Positions 5,761-13,529 of a DNA stretch of 17,888 bases are shown piece by piece. The position numbers were made by a program, and so were the translations under genes. The first letter of the stretch is position 1; every line of letters begins with the position of its first letter. The notes below the pieces were generated by a model, which did not search any database, had not been told where the DNA came from, and was given only the letters and a program-made list of their open reading frames with translations. The stretch lies in the NCBI GenBank assembly GCA_002336035.1, contig DDED01000137.1, positions 1 to 17,888 of the forward strand. The letters are read 5' to 3'. This stretch comes from Cellvibrionales bacterium UBA1963 (lineage in GTDB: Bacteria > Pseudomonadota > Gammaproteobacteria > Pseudomonadales > UBA7434).

Positions 5761-5806
5761 TTGTCGCTTGTGTGATGCTTAAGCCACAATTAACGCACGC
5801 TGACAA
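5761..5806 (+). promoter_or_regulatory. Nested inverted repeats between flgB and flgC
   Basis: Right after the flgB stop, TTGTG (5768-5772) pairs with CACAA (5785-5789) around a loop that contains the palindrome GCTTAAGC. An outer pair TTGTC (5761-5765)/GACAA (5802-5806) encloses it. There is no T run, so it is not an intrinsic terminator. It may be an RNA stability or processing element in the 100-bp spacer. Confidence 0.35.
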
Positions 5807-5860
5807 AAAATATATTGTTATTAGGCAGAATTATTAACAACAGATCCAGAGAGTGAGAGT

Positions 5861-6295
5861 ATGAGCTTAGCCAGTGTTTTTGATATCGCAGCAATGGGAA
5901 TGAGTGCGCAAACTGTTCGCCTTAATACCACAGCCAGTAATATGGCCAATGCCGACACTTCCGCTTCTTCAGAGGCGGAAGCTTATCGCGCGCGAAGACC
6001 TGTTTTTATTGCTGCACAGCAGCAACAGCAAGATCAATTACGGTCATTCAATCGTGAACAGGCTAGCTTTGGTGTCATGGTCCAAGAGATTGTTCAAAGT
6101 CAAGCGCCAGTAACTAAAGCGTACTCTCCTAATGACCCTCAGGCCAATGAAGAAGGTTACGTATTTTTTTCAAACGTCAATACCGTTGAGGAGATGGCTG
6201 ACATGATTTCGGCTTCGCGATCGTTTCAAATGAATGCTGAGATGATGAACACCACAAAATCGATGATGCAGCGATTGCTCACTATGGGTCAGTAA
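5861..6295 (+). CDS. flgC: FlgC, proximal rod protein
   Basis: The 144-aa protein has the FlgC N-terminus (SVFDIAAMGMSAQTVRLNTTASNMANADT) and C-terminus (VNTVEEMADMISASRSFQMNAEMMNTTKSMMQRLLTMGQ), which form the paired helices of the rod core. The middle has a Gln-rich stretch (about residues 52-58) and a SPNDPQANEEGYVFFSNVN segment conserved in FlgC. Enteric FlgC is 134 aa, so length is normal. It assembles with FlgB and FlgF into the periplasmic proximal rod. A GAGAGTGAGAG purine run precedes the ATG. It is separated from flgB by 100 bp holding nested inverted repeats but no recognizable promoter, so it should share the flgB transcript. Confidence 0.96.
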   Translation: MSLASVFDIAAMGMSAQTVRLNTTASNMANADTSASSEAEAYRARRPVFIAAQQQQQDQLRSFNREQASFGVMVQEIVQSQAPVTKAYSPNDPQANEEGYVFFSNVNTVEEMADMISASRSFQMNAEMMNTTKSMMQRLLTMGQ

Positions 6296-6342
6296 CTGAT
6301 TTACTCAACACAAACTTGAGCAATAAATTCATCTTTTAAATA

Positions 6343-6358
6343 TTAACCTAGAGGTTAA
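6343..6358 (+). promoter_or_regulatory. Hairpin overlapping the flgD ribosome binding site
   Basis: TTAACC-TAGA-GGTTAA is a perfect 6-bp stem with a 4-base loop. It covers the only good ribosome binding site of flgD (GAGG, 6351-6354) and ends two bases before the ATG. A second small hairpin (CTCAA 6304-6308 with TTGAG 6316-6320) lies just upstream. Folding would hide the binding site, so this may tune flgD translation. Confidence 0.5.
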
Positions 6359-6360
6359 CG

Positions 6361-7032
6361 ATGACACAAATTAATAACGATACGACCAACAGCATAGCTG
6401 GCCTTCAAAATAAAGACAGCAGTACGAATAAGAACGATGAATTGGGTAAAGACGCATTTTTAAAACTAATGATTACTCAATTACAAAATCAAGACCCATT
6501 AAGCCCCGCTAAAAATGAAGATTTCATCGCTCAATTGGCTCAATTTAGCTCGGTTGAAGGTATTCAAAATATTAATGACTCAATTGATGATTTGGCCACT
6601 GCCTTTCGTTCTAGTCAAGCATTGGAGGCATCAAGGCTGGTAGGTCGCCAGGTTGAGGTGAGTACTAGTCAGGCGCAACTAACGTCTACAGGTTCCGTTA
6701 AGGGGACAATAAATCTACCTTCAGCAACAAAGAATGTCAGTTTAGTCATTCAAGATGCGAGTGGTAACACCATTAGGACGATGACTCTTGGGAATCAGCA
6801 GCGCGGCGATCTGGACTTTACCTGGGATGGAAAAAATAACAGTGGTGAAGCTGTCGCAGAGGGTCGTTACGCGATTAAGGCCAATGGCTTAGTTGACGGT
6901 AGTGATAAGTCGTTGACGTTAGCGGTTGGAGCAAATGTTAACAGCGTTACGATAGGTAAGGATAATGCAATGATACTGAATATCGATGGTGTCGGTTCTG
7001 TTCCATTGGCAGATATTAAAAAGTTTTTATAG
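6361..7032 (+). CDS. flgD: FlgD, hook-capping (scaffolding) protein
   Basis: The 223-aa protein has the FlgD N-terminal signature at residues about 28-70 (LGKDAFLKLMITQLQNQDPL then FIAQLAQFSSVEGI). A beta-rich part follows, and then an Ig-like domain with GNTIRTMTLGNQQRGDLDFTWDGKNNSGEAVAEGRY near residues 138-173. Size fits the enteric protein (about 230 aa). FlgD is exported, forms the cap at the growing hook tip and is removed when the hook is finished. The N-terminal 25 residues are polar and rich in Asn and Thr, as expected for a type III export substrate. Its ribosome binding site lies inside a hairpin. Third gene of the flgB operon, 65 bp after flgC. Confidence 0.96.
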   Translation: MTQINNDTTNSIAGLQNKDSSTNKNDELGKDAFLKLMITQLQNQDPLSPAKNEDFIAQLAQFSSVEGIQNINDSIDDLATAFRSSQALEASRLVGRQVEVSTSQAQLTSTGSVKGTINLPSATKNVSLVIQDASGNTIRTMTLGNQQRGDLDFTWDGKNNSGEAVAEGRYAIKANGLVDGSDKSLTLAVGANVNSVTIGKDNAMILNIDGVGSVPLADIKKFL

Positions 7033-7107
7033 ATGGTGTGTCGATCACCCGTTAAAGACATTCATCATAATTAGTGAATAAAACAATTTCAACTGAGGTA
7101 AATAGAC

Positions 7108-9030
7108 ATGAGCTTTAATACTGCAATTACAGGTTTACTGGCAGCGAGTACCGATTTGAATGTGACTGGTAATAATATTGCCAATGCCAGTACTGTTGGT
7201 TTTAAACAGTCGCGTGCTGAATTTGCCGACGTCTATGCTCACTCTATGGCGGGCGGATCTAACCATATAGGTACTGGCGTGAGGGTATCAGATGTTGCCC
7301 AGCAGTTTTCTCAAGGCACTGTCAGCTTTACGAAAGGTGAATTAGATTTAGCCATTAATGGCAATGGTTTTTTTGTTTTGAGTGATAAAGGTTCTCAATC
7401 CTTTACTCGAGCTGGCCAGTTCAAGGCGGATAAAGATGGTTACGTTGTGACGAATGACGGCGCTAGATTGCAGGGTTTTCTTGCGAATGAAGACGGTGCA
7501 ATTCCTGATGTATTGACTGATATTCAACTGAAAAAATCTGATTTGGCACCCGTTTCAACCACAAAAGTCGACATGCTTTTTAATGTCAATGCTGATGACT
7601 TGGCTCCGGCTAAAATCGTTAACAATACCAGTTCAAATCTTGCCGCCGCTAGTGCAAACCAAGGAAACAGCAACGATTTTGCTGCAGGAACTATTGACAT
7701 TAATGGCAAGACTTACTCTATACCTGCCAGTAGTAATCAATCAGCAGCACAAATAGCAACGGCATTAAACTCAATTGATGGCGTAAAAGCTAAGGCTAAA
7801 ACAGAAGCGACACTGACTATACCTGCGGGTTTCGTGGCTGCAGGAGAATTAAGTATTAATGGCAATGCCGTAGAGGGCGTTGATTTGACCGCCTTAGCAG
7901 CTGCTATCGATGCACTTTCTGGTTTTTCAGCGAGTGAAACAGGCGGCATTATCAGTATTACTGAATCGCTAGGCAGTGATATCTCCTTTATTGCAGGCGG
8001 CACATTAAATGCTAGTGTCGTAGGGGGCGACGGTGCTGCATCAGTTGACATCGACGGTACTGCAGTAATACCGAACAATCAAGCTACCGTTGGTGGGCAA
8101 ATCAGCTTAACGCTAGATGCTGATATCAATTTGAGTGCACAAACAGCTACGTCTACAGGCACTAATTTATTTCCTGTTGCGCCATCATTAATAAGTGAGC
8201 GATTAAATGGCTTCGATGCGGATGATACCGATACTTATAATAATGTGCGGTCAACTCAAATATATGACTCATTAGGAACTGCTCATGAGTTAACCCAATA
8301 TTTTGTTAAAGAGCCAAGCGAAGTCAGTGGACCTAACACATGGACTATGCATATAAAAATAGACGGTAAAGATGTGGGTACAGCCAATCCATTAACACCA
8401 GATACGGCAACTCAGGCGAGCTATACCTTAAGTTTTTTTGATGATGGAAGTCTAGATGTGGCTAATAGTGATCAACTGCTCATATCAAATTGGACGCCAT
8501 TAGATGAAGAAGGCAGTGTGGCTGGTGCTTTAGGTCCATTGAGTATTGCTGATGGAGCTCGAGTCCCGGTAACTAAGCCGGCAGTAAGTTCTAATTTTAT
8601 GATAGAAATCACAGGTTCAACCCAATACAGCGGAAAATTTTCGGTTAATGAGTCTAAACAAGACGGTTACTCTAGTGGCACATTGACGAGTTATACCGTT
8701 GCAGATAATGGTGATGTGAGTGCACGTTACAGTAATGATCAATCCTTAGTTTTAGGGCGAGTAGCGATGGCCAATTTTACTAATCAGCAAGGATTAAGGC
8801 CAATAGGTGACACAAGCTGGGTTGAGTCGGTAGATTCTGGGCAGCCGTTATTTAATTCGCCAAACACTGCATCGCTTGGTTCCATCTCTTCCGGTGCTTT
8901 AGAGGATTCTAATGTTGACCTTTCAGAAGAATTGGTCGCATTAATTATTGCCCAGCGTAACTTTCAGGCAAATTCTCGAACGATTGAAACGAACAGTGAA
9001 TTACAGCAGACAATTATAAATCTGCGCTAA
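7108..9030 (+). CDS. flgE: FlgE, flagellar hook protein, enlarged
   Basis: FlgE polymerizes into the universal-joint hook outside the cell. The N-terminus MSFNTAITGLLAASTDLNVT with GNNIANASTVGFKQSRAEF is the axial-protein core. FSQGTVSFTKGELDLAINGNGFFVLS and FTRAGQFKADKDGYVV follow, and the C-terminal core is NVDLSEELVALIIAQRNFQA with an SRTIETNSELQQTIINLR tail. At 640 aa it is about 240 residues longer than enteric FlgE. Much of the extra sequence lies near residues 165-350: it includes repeats of the flagellin hook IN type (GTIDINGKTYSIP with a following IATALNSIDGVKAKA; GELSINGNAVEGVD; ASVDIDGTAVIP), which would form surface domains. Enlarged hook proteins occur in other gammaproteobacteria. 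It starts 75 bp after flgD. Confidence 0.96.
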   Translation: MSFNTAITGLLAASTDLNVTGNNIANASTVGFKQSRAEFADVYAHSMAGGSNHIGTGVRVSDVAQQFSQGTVSFTKGELDLAINGNGFFVLSDKGSQSFTRAGQFKADKDGYVVTNDGARLQGFLANEDGAIPDVLTDIQLKKSDLAPVSTTKVDMLFNVNADDLAPAKIVNNTSSNLAAASANQGNSNDFAAGTIDINGKTYSIPASSNQSAAQIATALNSIDGVKAKAKTEATLTIPAGFVAAGELSINGNAVEGVDLTALAAAIDALSGFSASETGGIISITESLGSDISFIAGGTLNASVVGGDGAASVDIDGTAVIPNNQATVGGQISLTLDADINLSAQTATSTGTNLFPVAPSLISERLNGFDADDTDTYNNVRSTQIYDSLGTAHELTQYFVKEPSEVSGPNTWTMHIKIDGKDVGTANPLTPDTATQASYTLSFFDDGSLDVANSDQLLISNWTPLDEEGSVAGALGPLSIADGARVPVTKPAVSSNFMIEITGSTQYSGKFSVNESKQDGYSSGTLTSYTVADNGDVSARYSNDQSLVLGRVAMANFTNQQGLRPIGDTSWVESVDSGQPLFNSPNTASLGSISSGALEDSNVDLSEELVALIIAQRNFQANSRTIETNSELQQTIINLR

Positions 9031-9062
9031 TTTAGAAACACAATAATGAATAGGATAATTAA

Positions 9063-9806
9063 GTGGATCGAGCTCTTTATACCTCAATGACCGGCGCCAA
9101 GCATAACATGCTTGAACAGGCTGTCCGATCGCATAACCTAGCCAATGTTTCAACCGTTGGTTTTAAAGCTGATTTAGCGAATGCTATTTCGCAGCCCATT
9201 AATGGTGGTGATGGTTACAATAGCCGAATATTCTCAGTCACTCAAACACCTGCGGCTGATTTAACCCGTGGAGATTTGATAGAGACTAATCGCGATTTAG
9301 ATGTTGCTATCAGCGGTGAAGGTTGGTTAGCACTTGAATCTCAATCGGGAGAAGAGGTTTATAGCCGTGGTGGAAATTTATCTATCGATAGTTTTGGCAT
9401 TCTAAGGAATGAAAAGGGTTTAGCTGTCATCGGCAACGCTGGTCCTATTCTTTTACCTGAAGCTGAAAAAGTAGAAATTGGTATCGATGGCACTATCACT
9501 GCAAGGGCGTTAGGCCAAGGACCTGAGGCGTTAGTAGTAGTCGATCGATTAAAGTTGGTCAATCCAAGCTTGAGCCAATTGAAAAAGTTGGATGATGGTT
9601 TGATTCATAGCATGAATGGCAGTGAAATTTTAGACCCAAACATAAGAGTTCAAGCAGGTTTTTTGGAGTCTAGTAATGTCAGTGCTGTTAGTGAATTAAC
9701 CGCCATCATGTCGTTAGCGCGGCAGTTTGAAATGCAGATAAAGATGATGCAAACAGTTTCTGAAAATGCAGAGACCAGTAATAGAATATTGCAGGTACAG
9801 CTGTAA
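9063..9806 (+). CDS. flgF: FlgF, proximal rod protein
   Basis: The 247-aa protein (enteric FlgF about 251 aa) has the rod N-terminus DRALYTSMTGAKHNMLEQAV with HNLANVSTVGFKADL, a middle AISGEGWLALES / YSRGGNLSIDSFGIL block, and a C-terminus AGFLESSNVSAVSELTAIM followed by ARQFEMQIKMMQT. FlgF belongs to the proximal rod, between FlgB/FlgC and the distal rod FlgG. The start is GTG 9063 with AGGAT at 9052-9056. No in-frame ATG exists upstream between the flgE stop and this codon, and the conserved N-terminus begins exactly here. It lies 32 bp after flgE. Confidence 0.95.
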   Translation: MDRALYTSMTGAKHNMLEQAVRSHNLANVSTVGFKADLANAISQPINGGDGYNSRIFSVTQTPAADLTRGDLIETNRDLDVAISGEGWLALESQSGEEVYSRGGNLSIDSFGILRNEKGLAVIGNAGPILLPEAEKVEIGIDGTITARALGQGPEALVVVDRLKLVNPSLSQLKKLDDGLIHSMNGSEILDPNIRVQAGFLESSNVSAVSELTAIMSLARQFEMQIKMMQTVSENAETSNRILQVQL

Positions 9807-9845
9807 TTAATGGGTAAGATAATTTAAAAAGTTTGGGGATGAATT

Positions 9846-10631
9846 ATGCACGCAGCACTATTTGCTAGTAAGACTGGCTTAACTGCACAAGATAAGCAGT
9901 TAACGACCATATCAAATAACTTGGCTAACGCCTCGACTGTTGGTTTTAAACGTGACCGAGTAATTTTTGAAGATTTACTTTATCAAATTCAGCGTCAGCC
10001 TGGCGCACAGTCCTCACAAAACAATCAATTGCCTTCAGGCCTTCAGCTAGGTACAGGTGTAAGGGTGGTCGGCACTCAAAAACAATTTAGTACTGGTAGT
10101 TTACAGGTCACTGATCAACCCTTAGATTTAGCGATTAATGGCCGAGGTTTTTTTGAAATTCTTCAGCCAAGTGGACAGATTGCCTATACCCGAAACGGTG
10201 AGTTTCATTTAAGCGCAGATGGCGAGGTCGTCAATGCAGACGGCTTAACATTACAGCCTGCTATTGCTATTCCAGAAGGAGCGCAAACGATTACTATTGG
10301 CCAAGATGGTACCGTTTCAGTTTTACTGGCTGGCGATACCTCGCCAACCCAATTAGGCAGTATTCAATTGACCGACTTTATTAATCCAGCTGGGTTGCAG
10401 GCAATGGGTGCCAACTTGTTTCTTGAAACGGCCTCTAGCGGACCAGCCCAGCAGGGGACGCCGGGTTTAAATGGTTTTGGCTCTTTGCAACAAGGTAGTA
10501 TTGAGAATTCAAATGTGAATATAGTCGAAGAGTTAGTGAATATGATTACTACTCAGAGGACATATGAAGTGAACTCTAAAGTACTGCAAACTACCGATCA
10601 AATGCTTCAGTTTATTACCCAAAATATCTAA
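9846..10631 (+). CDS. flgG: FlgG, distal rod protein
   Basis: The 261-aa protein matches FlgG in length (260 aa in enterics) and signature. The N-terminus is ALFASKTGLTAQDKQLTTIS with NNLANASTVGFKRDRVIFED and LLYQIQRQPGAQ. The conserved LPSGLQLGTGVRVVGTQKQF follows, and the C-terminus is GSIENSNVNIVEELVNMITT with QRTYEVNSKVLQTTDQMLQF. FlgG forms the distal rod through the P and L rings. A GGGGAT site lies just before the ATG. It starts 39 bp after flgF and is followed by flgH, the normal order. Confidence 0.97.
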   Translation: MHAALFASKTGLTAQDKQLTTISNNLANASTVGFKRDRVIFEDLLYQIQRQPGAQSSQNNQLPSGLQLGTGVRVVGTQKQFSTGSLQVTDQPLDLAINGRGFFEILQPSGQIAYTRNGEFHLSADGEVVNADGLTLQPAIAIPEGAQTITIGQDGTVSVLLAGDTSPTQLGSIQLTDFINPAGLQAMGANLFLETASSGPAQQGTPGLNGFGSLQQGSIENSNVNIVEELVNMITTQRTYEVNSKVLQTTDQMLQFITQNI

Positions 10632-10655
10632 CTTACTAATGGAGGCCCTTAAATA

Positions 10656-11351
10656 GTGATTTTTTTTAATAAATTAATCAAGGTTCAGTTGGTTATCTTA
10701 CTATCGGTGTTGGTAACAGCCTGTGGCTCCATGCCTATGCAAGAGCAGCCAGACACGGCTGAGTATGCACCTATATTAGCGCCTAGCCAAAGCTCAGAGC
10801 CGTTTTCTGCCGGCGGTCTATTTTCAGCACAGGTAGGTATGGATCTTTATAATGACCGCCGTGCTTATCGTGCAGGCGATATAATCACTGTTAGTTTGAA
10901 CGAGCGAACGGTATCAAGTAAATCTGCAGAAACAAAAATTGAAAAAGATTCTGATGTGAACTTTGGTGCCGATACTTTATTGGGTCAGCCCGTCACTCTT
11001 CATGACAATACGTTGTTGACTAGTGTGAATCAATCACGAGGTTTCGATGGTGCTGCAGAAACTGATCAGGAAAATCGTCTGCAAGGCAGCATTGCAGTCA
11101 CAGTTGTTGCAGTATTGCCTAATGGCTTATTACAAATTCGTGGTGAGAAATGGATGACGTTAACCAACGGAAATGAATTTATTCGTCTCAGCGGTTTGAT
11201 TCGACCCGATGATGTATCTTCTTTTAATACTATCGCTTCCACTAAAGTAGCCGATGCAAGAATTTCTTATAGCGGCACTGGTGATTTGGCAAATGCCAAT
11301 CAGCAAGGCTGGGCTTCAAAATTCTTTAATTCAAGTTACTGGCCATTTTAA
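10656..11351 (+). CDS. flgH: FlgH, L-ring lipoprotein
   Basis: The 231-aa protein (232 aa in enterics) begins with a lipoprotein signal peptide. A hydrophobic VQLVILLSVL stretch leads to the lipobox VTAC with Cys23 as the lipidated residue. The conserved core includes GLFSAQVGMDLYNDRRAYRAGDIITVSLNE, a Ser/Lys-rich strand, ANGLLQIRGEKW-like sequence (here PNGLLQIRGEKWMTL) and FIRLSGLIRPDDVSSFNTI, ending in WASKFFNSSYWPF. FlgH forms the outer-membrane L ring around the distal rod, so the host has an outer membrane. The start is GTG 10656, with GGAGG 10 bases upstream; an earlier ATG in the spacer reads only five codons before a stop. Confidence 0.96.
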   Translation: MIFFNKLIKVQLVILLSVLVTACGSMPMQEQPDTAEYAPILAPSQSSEPFSAGGLFSAQVGMDLYNDRRAYRAGDIITVSLNERTVSSKSAETKIEKDSDVNFGADTLLGQPVTLHDNTLLTSVNQSRGFDGAAETDQENRLQGSIAVTVVAVLPNGLLQIRGEKWMTLTNGNEFIRLSGLIRPDDVSSFNTIASTKVADARISYSGTGDLANANQQGWASKFFNSSYWPF

Positions 11352-11360
11352 GGATTTATT

Positions 11361-12482
11361 ATGCCGTTAATAAAGTTATCTATGTTAAATCGACTACTGC
11401 TCATTCCCATTGTACTCTCCGTTTCGGTTACAGTGCAGGCAGATCGTCTAAAAGATATGGCCTCCATTGCCGGCGTAAGATCTAATGCTTTAATTGGTTA
11501 CGGTTTAGTGGTGGGTTTAGATGGTTCTGGTGACCAAACCTCACAAACACCGTTTACCACGCAGTCTTTCTCAAATATGTTAAAACAGTTTGGCGTTACG
11601 ATGCCTGATGGCGTGCGTTATCAATTAAAAAATGTTGCTGCAGTCGCCGTTCATGCAGAAATTCCAGCTTTTTCTAAGCCGGGTCAAACCATTGACATTA
11701 CTGTCTCGTCCATGGGCAATGCTAAGAGCCTTCGCGGCGGCAGTTTATTACTTACTCCACTCAAAGGCATTGATGGACAAGTCTATGCTTTGGCGCAAGG
11801 TAATTTGGTGGTTGGTGGTTTTGGCGTCGAGGGTAATGATGGCTCTAAAATAACTGTGAATATTCCTAGCGTGGGTCGGATTCCTAATGGCGCTTCAGTA
11901 GAGCGTGCTATTAATACTGGCTTCGAAAATTCAGGTAATATTGTATTTAACTTAAACCGAGCCGATTTTACAACGGCTAAACGCGTTGCACAAAGAATCA
12001 ATACGGTATTTGGGCCTTCAGTAGCTAGCGCTCTAGACGCAAGTTCGATCAGTGTTACGGCTCCCGTTAATGTTGATCAGCGTGTGACTTATGTGTCTGT
12101 ATTAGAAAATCTTGACATTCAACAAGGTCAGGCCTCTGCAAAAGTTATCATTAATTCTCGTACGGGCACTATTGTGGTTGGCAGCAGTGTAAAGGTTTCA
12201 CCGGTTGCTGTTACTCACGGAAGCTTAACCGTTACTGTTGCAGAAAATGCTGATATTAGCCAGCCAAATATTCTAGCTGGCGGTGAAACTGCTGTTGTAG
12301 CTAATTCAGAAATTAACGTTGATCAAGAGCAAAATCGAATGTTTTTGTTTGATCCAGGTACTGAATTAAATGAAATCGTTCGTGCTGTTAATCAGGTCGG
12401 GGCTGCTCCGGGAGACCTAATGGCTATATTAGAAGCTATGAAGCAGGCGGGTGCGCTTCGTGCTGAGCTGGTAGTTATTTAA
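11361..12482 (+). CDS. flgI: FlgI, P-ring protein
   Basis: The 373-aa protein (365 aa in enterics) has a cleavable signal peptide (hydrophobic LLLIPIVLSVSVTVQA, mature end near ADRLKDMASIAGVRSN). It then carries the conserved blocks LIGYGLVVGLDGSGDQT, TTQSFSNMLKQFGV, LKNVAAVAVHAEIPAF, GQTIDITVSSMGNAKSLRGG, GGFGVEGNDGSKITVNIPSV, GRIPNGASVER and a C-terminal MAILEAMKQAGALRAELVVI. It forms the periplasmic P ring, with FlgA as its chaperone (encoded divergently upstream). AAGGA lies before the ATG, 9 bp after the flgH stop, so flgH and flgI are tightly paired. Confidence 0.97.
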   Translation: MPLIKLSMLNRLLLIPIVLSVSVTVQADRLKDMASIAGVRSNALIGYGLVVGLDGSGDQTSQTPFTTQSFSNMLKQFGVTMPDGVRYQLKNVAAVAVHAEIPAFSKPGQTIDITVSSMGNAKSLRGGSLLLTPLKGIDGQVYALAQGNLVVGGFGVEGNDGSKITVNIPSVGRIPNGASVERAINTGFENSGNIVFNLNRADFTTAKRVAQRINTVFGPSVASALDASSISVTAPVNVDQRVTYVSVLENLDIQQGQASAKVIINSRTGTIVVGSSVKVSPVAVTHGSLTVTVAENADISQPNILAGGETAVVANSEINVDQEQNRMFLFDPGTELNEIVRAVNQVGAAPGDLMAILEAMKQAGALRAELVVI

Positions 12483-12504
12483 TGGCCAGTAAAGTGAGAA
12501 AGTT

Positions 12505-13521
12505 ATGAATATCACACACTCATCATCAGCTTACAATGATTTGCAGGGGTTGCAGTCGATTAAGCAATTGGCTGGTCAAGACGAGTCTGCAGCGCTAATC
12601 GAGGTCGCTGCAGAATTTGAGTCACTGCTGGTAAATATGATGTTAAAAAATATGCGCAGCGCGACAAATGCGTTAGCTAAAGATAGTCTGTTGGGTGGTG
12701 ACCAAGTTAGTTTTTATCAAGGTATGCTTGATGATCAGTGGAGTATTGAGCTTACAGGGAATAATGGTTTAGGCTTTGCTGACGCCATTGTTCGACAATT
12801 AGGACCTAAGATTAACTCGATCATTGAGACACCTTCAGTGAGCAATGAATCGTTGCCTATTGGTTCAGCCACACAGGATAGTCGTTCGTTACAATCATTG
12901 GACGACACCTTGTTTTCGATACACAAATTAAAGCAGGATCATCAGCAAACGGTTGCGACACCCACCACCGCTGCTCATAATTCAGCGGCTACACATTTTA
13001 GCTCACCGAAAGATTTTATCGCATCGCTGTATCCTTATGCTGAAAAAGCGGCCAGTAAATTAGGCGTTTCACCCTCGGTGCTGTTAGCTCAAGCAGGTTT
13101 GGAAACGGGTTGGGGCCAGCACATACCTCTGAACCAAAAGGGTGGTCAAAGTTTTAATCTTTTTGGTATCAAAGCTGATGATCGATGGTCGGGCTCTGCT
13201 GTAGCGGCAACGACTACAGAGTATGATGGCATAAAAAAATCCGCAGTCGAGGTTGAATGTTCATTTCGAGCGTATCAATCATTTGAAGATAGCTTTAAAG
13301 ATTATGCTGACTTTATTATACAGCATCCACGCTACCAAATTGCCTTAGAAAAAGCCGATAATAAAGCTGATTTTGCAGACGAACTGCAACACGCTGGGTA
13401 TGCCACTGATCCTGAATATGCAAATAAGATAAAAGCAATATTACTGCAAACTCATTTTAATATTGAAGTAAATCGTGCTGAAAATTTATCAGGCGATACG
13501 GTTTTTTTGTCTAAGAGTTAG
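12505..13521 (+). CDS. flgJ: FlgJ, rod cap and peptidoglycan hydrolase (two-domain)
   Basis: This 338-aa protein joins two domains. Residues about 20-100 are the rod-binding domain (EVAAEFESLLVNMMLKNMRS ... LGGDQVSFYQGMLDDQWS). Residues about 170-315 are a GH73 beta-N-acetylglucosaminidase domain with KAASKLGVSPSVLLAQAGLE, TGWG, NLFGIKADDRW, FRAYQSFEDSFKDYADFI and HAGYATDPEYANKI. Glu200 (in GLETGWG) aligns with the catalytic glutamate of Salmonella FlgJ. A linker rich in Ser, Gln and Thr (about 105-165) separates the domains. FlgJ caps the growing rod and opens a hole in the murein. The fused form is typical of beta- and gammaproteobacteria. The ribosome binding site is weak (GTGAG). Confidence 0.96.
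   Translation: MNITHSSSAYNDLQGLQSIKQLAGQDESAALIEVAAEFESLLVNMMLKNMRSATNALAKDSLLGGDQVSFYQGMLDDQWSIELTGNNGLGFADAIVRQLGPKINSIIETPSVSNESLPIGSATQDSRSLQSLDDTLFSIHKLKQDHQQTVATPTTAAHNSAATHFSSPKDFIASLYPYAEKAASKLGVSPSVLLAQAGLETGWGQHIPLNQKGGQSFNLFGIKADDRWSGSAVAATTTEYDGIKKSAVEVECSFRAYQSFEDSFKDYADFIIQHPRYQIALEKADNKADFADELQHAGYATDPEYANKIKAILLQTHFNIEVNRAENLSGDTVFLSKS
13335..13361 (+). promoter_or_regulatory. FliA (sigma-28)-type promoter candidate inside flgJ, reading into flgKL
   Basis: GCCGATAA (13354-13361) is a perfect match to the enteric sigma-28 -10 element. It is preceded at the exact 11-base spacing by CCAAATTG (13335-13342), which matches the -35 consensus TAAAGTTT at four of eight positions. It lies about 170 bp before flgK. 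Salmonella also has a class 3 promoter for flgKL. The match falls in coding sequence (Ala-Asp-Asn codons), so chance is possible. Confidence 0.42.
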
Positions 13522-13529
13522 GAGTGTCT

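Noticed and set aside
7737..8078. 113-aa antisense frame inside flgE, low in charged residues and rich in Ala, Ser and Pro
   Set aside because: Opposite the Ala/Gly/Ser/Thr-rich hook insertion, which creates long open antisense frames; no ribosome binding site or motif seen.
13524..13529. GTG start for flgK
   Set aside because: It overlaps AGGAG, the ribosome binding site that correctly spaces ATG 13530; the conserved FlgK start is MGLLNIG-like.
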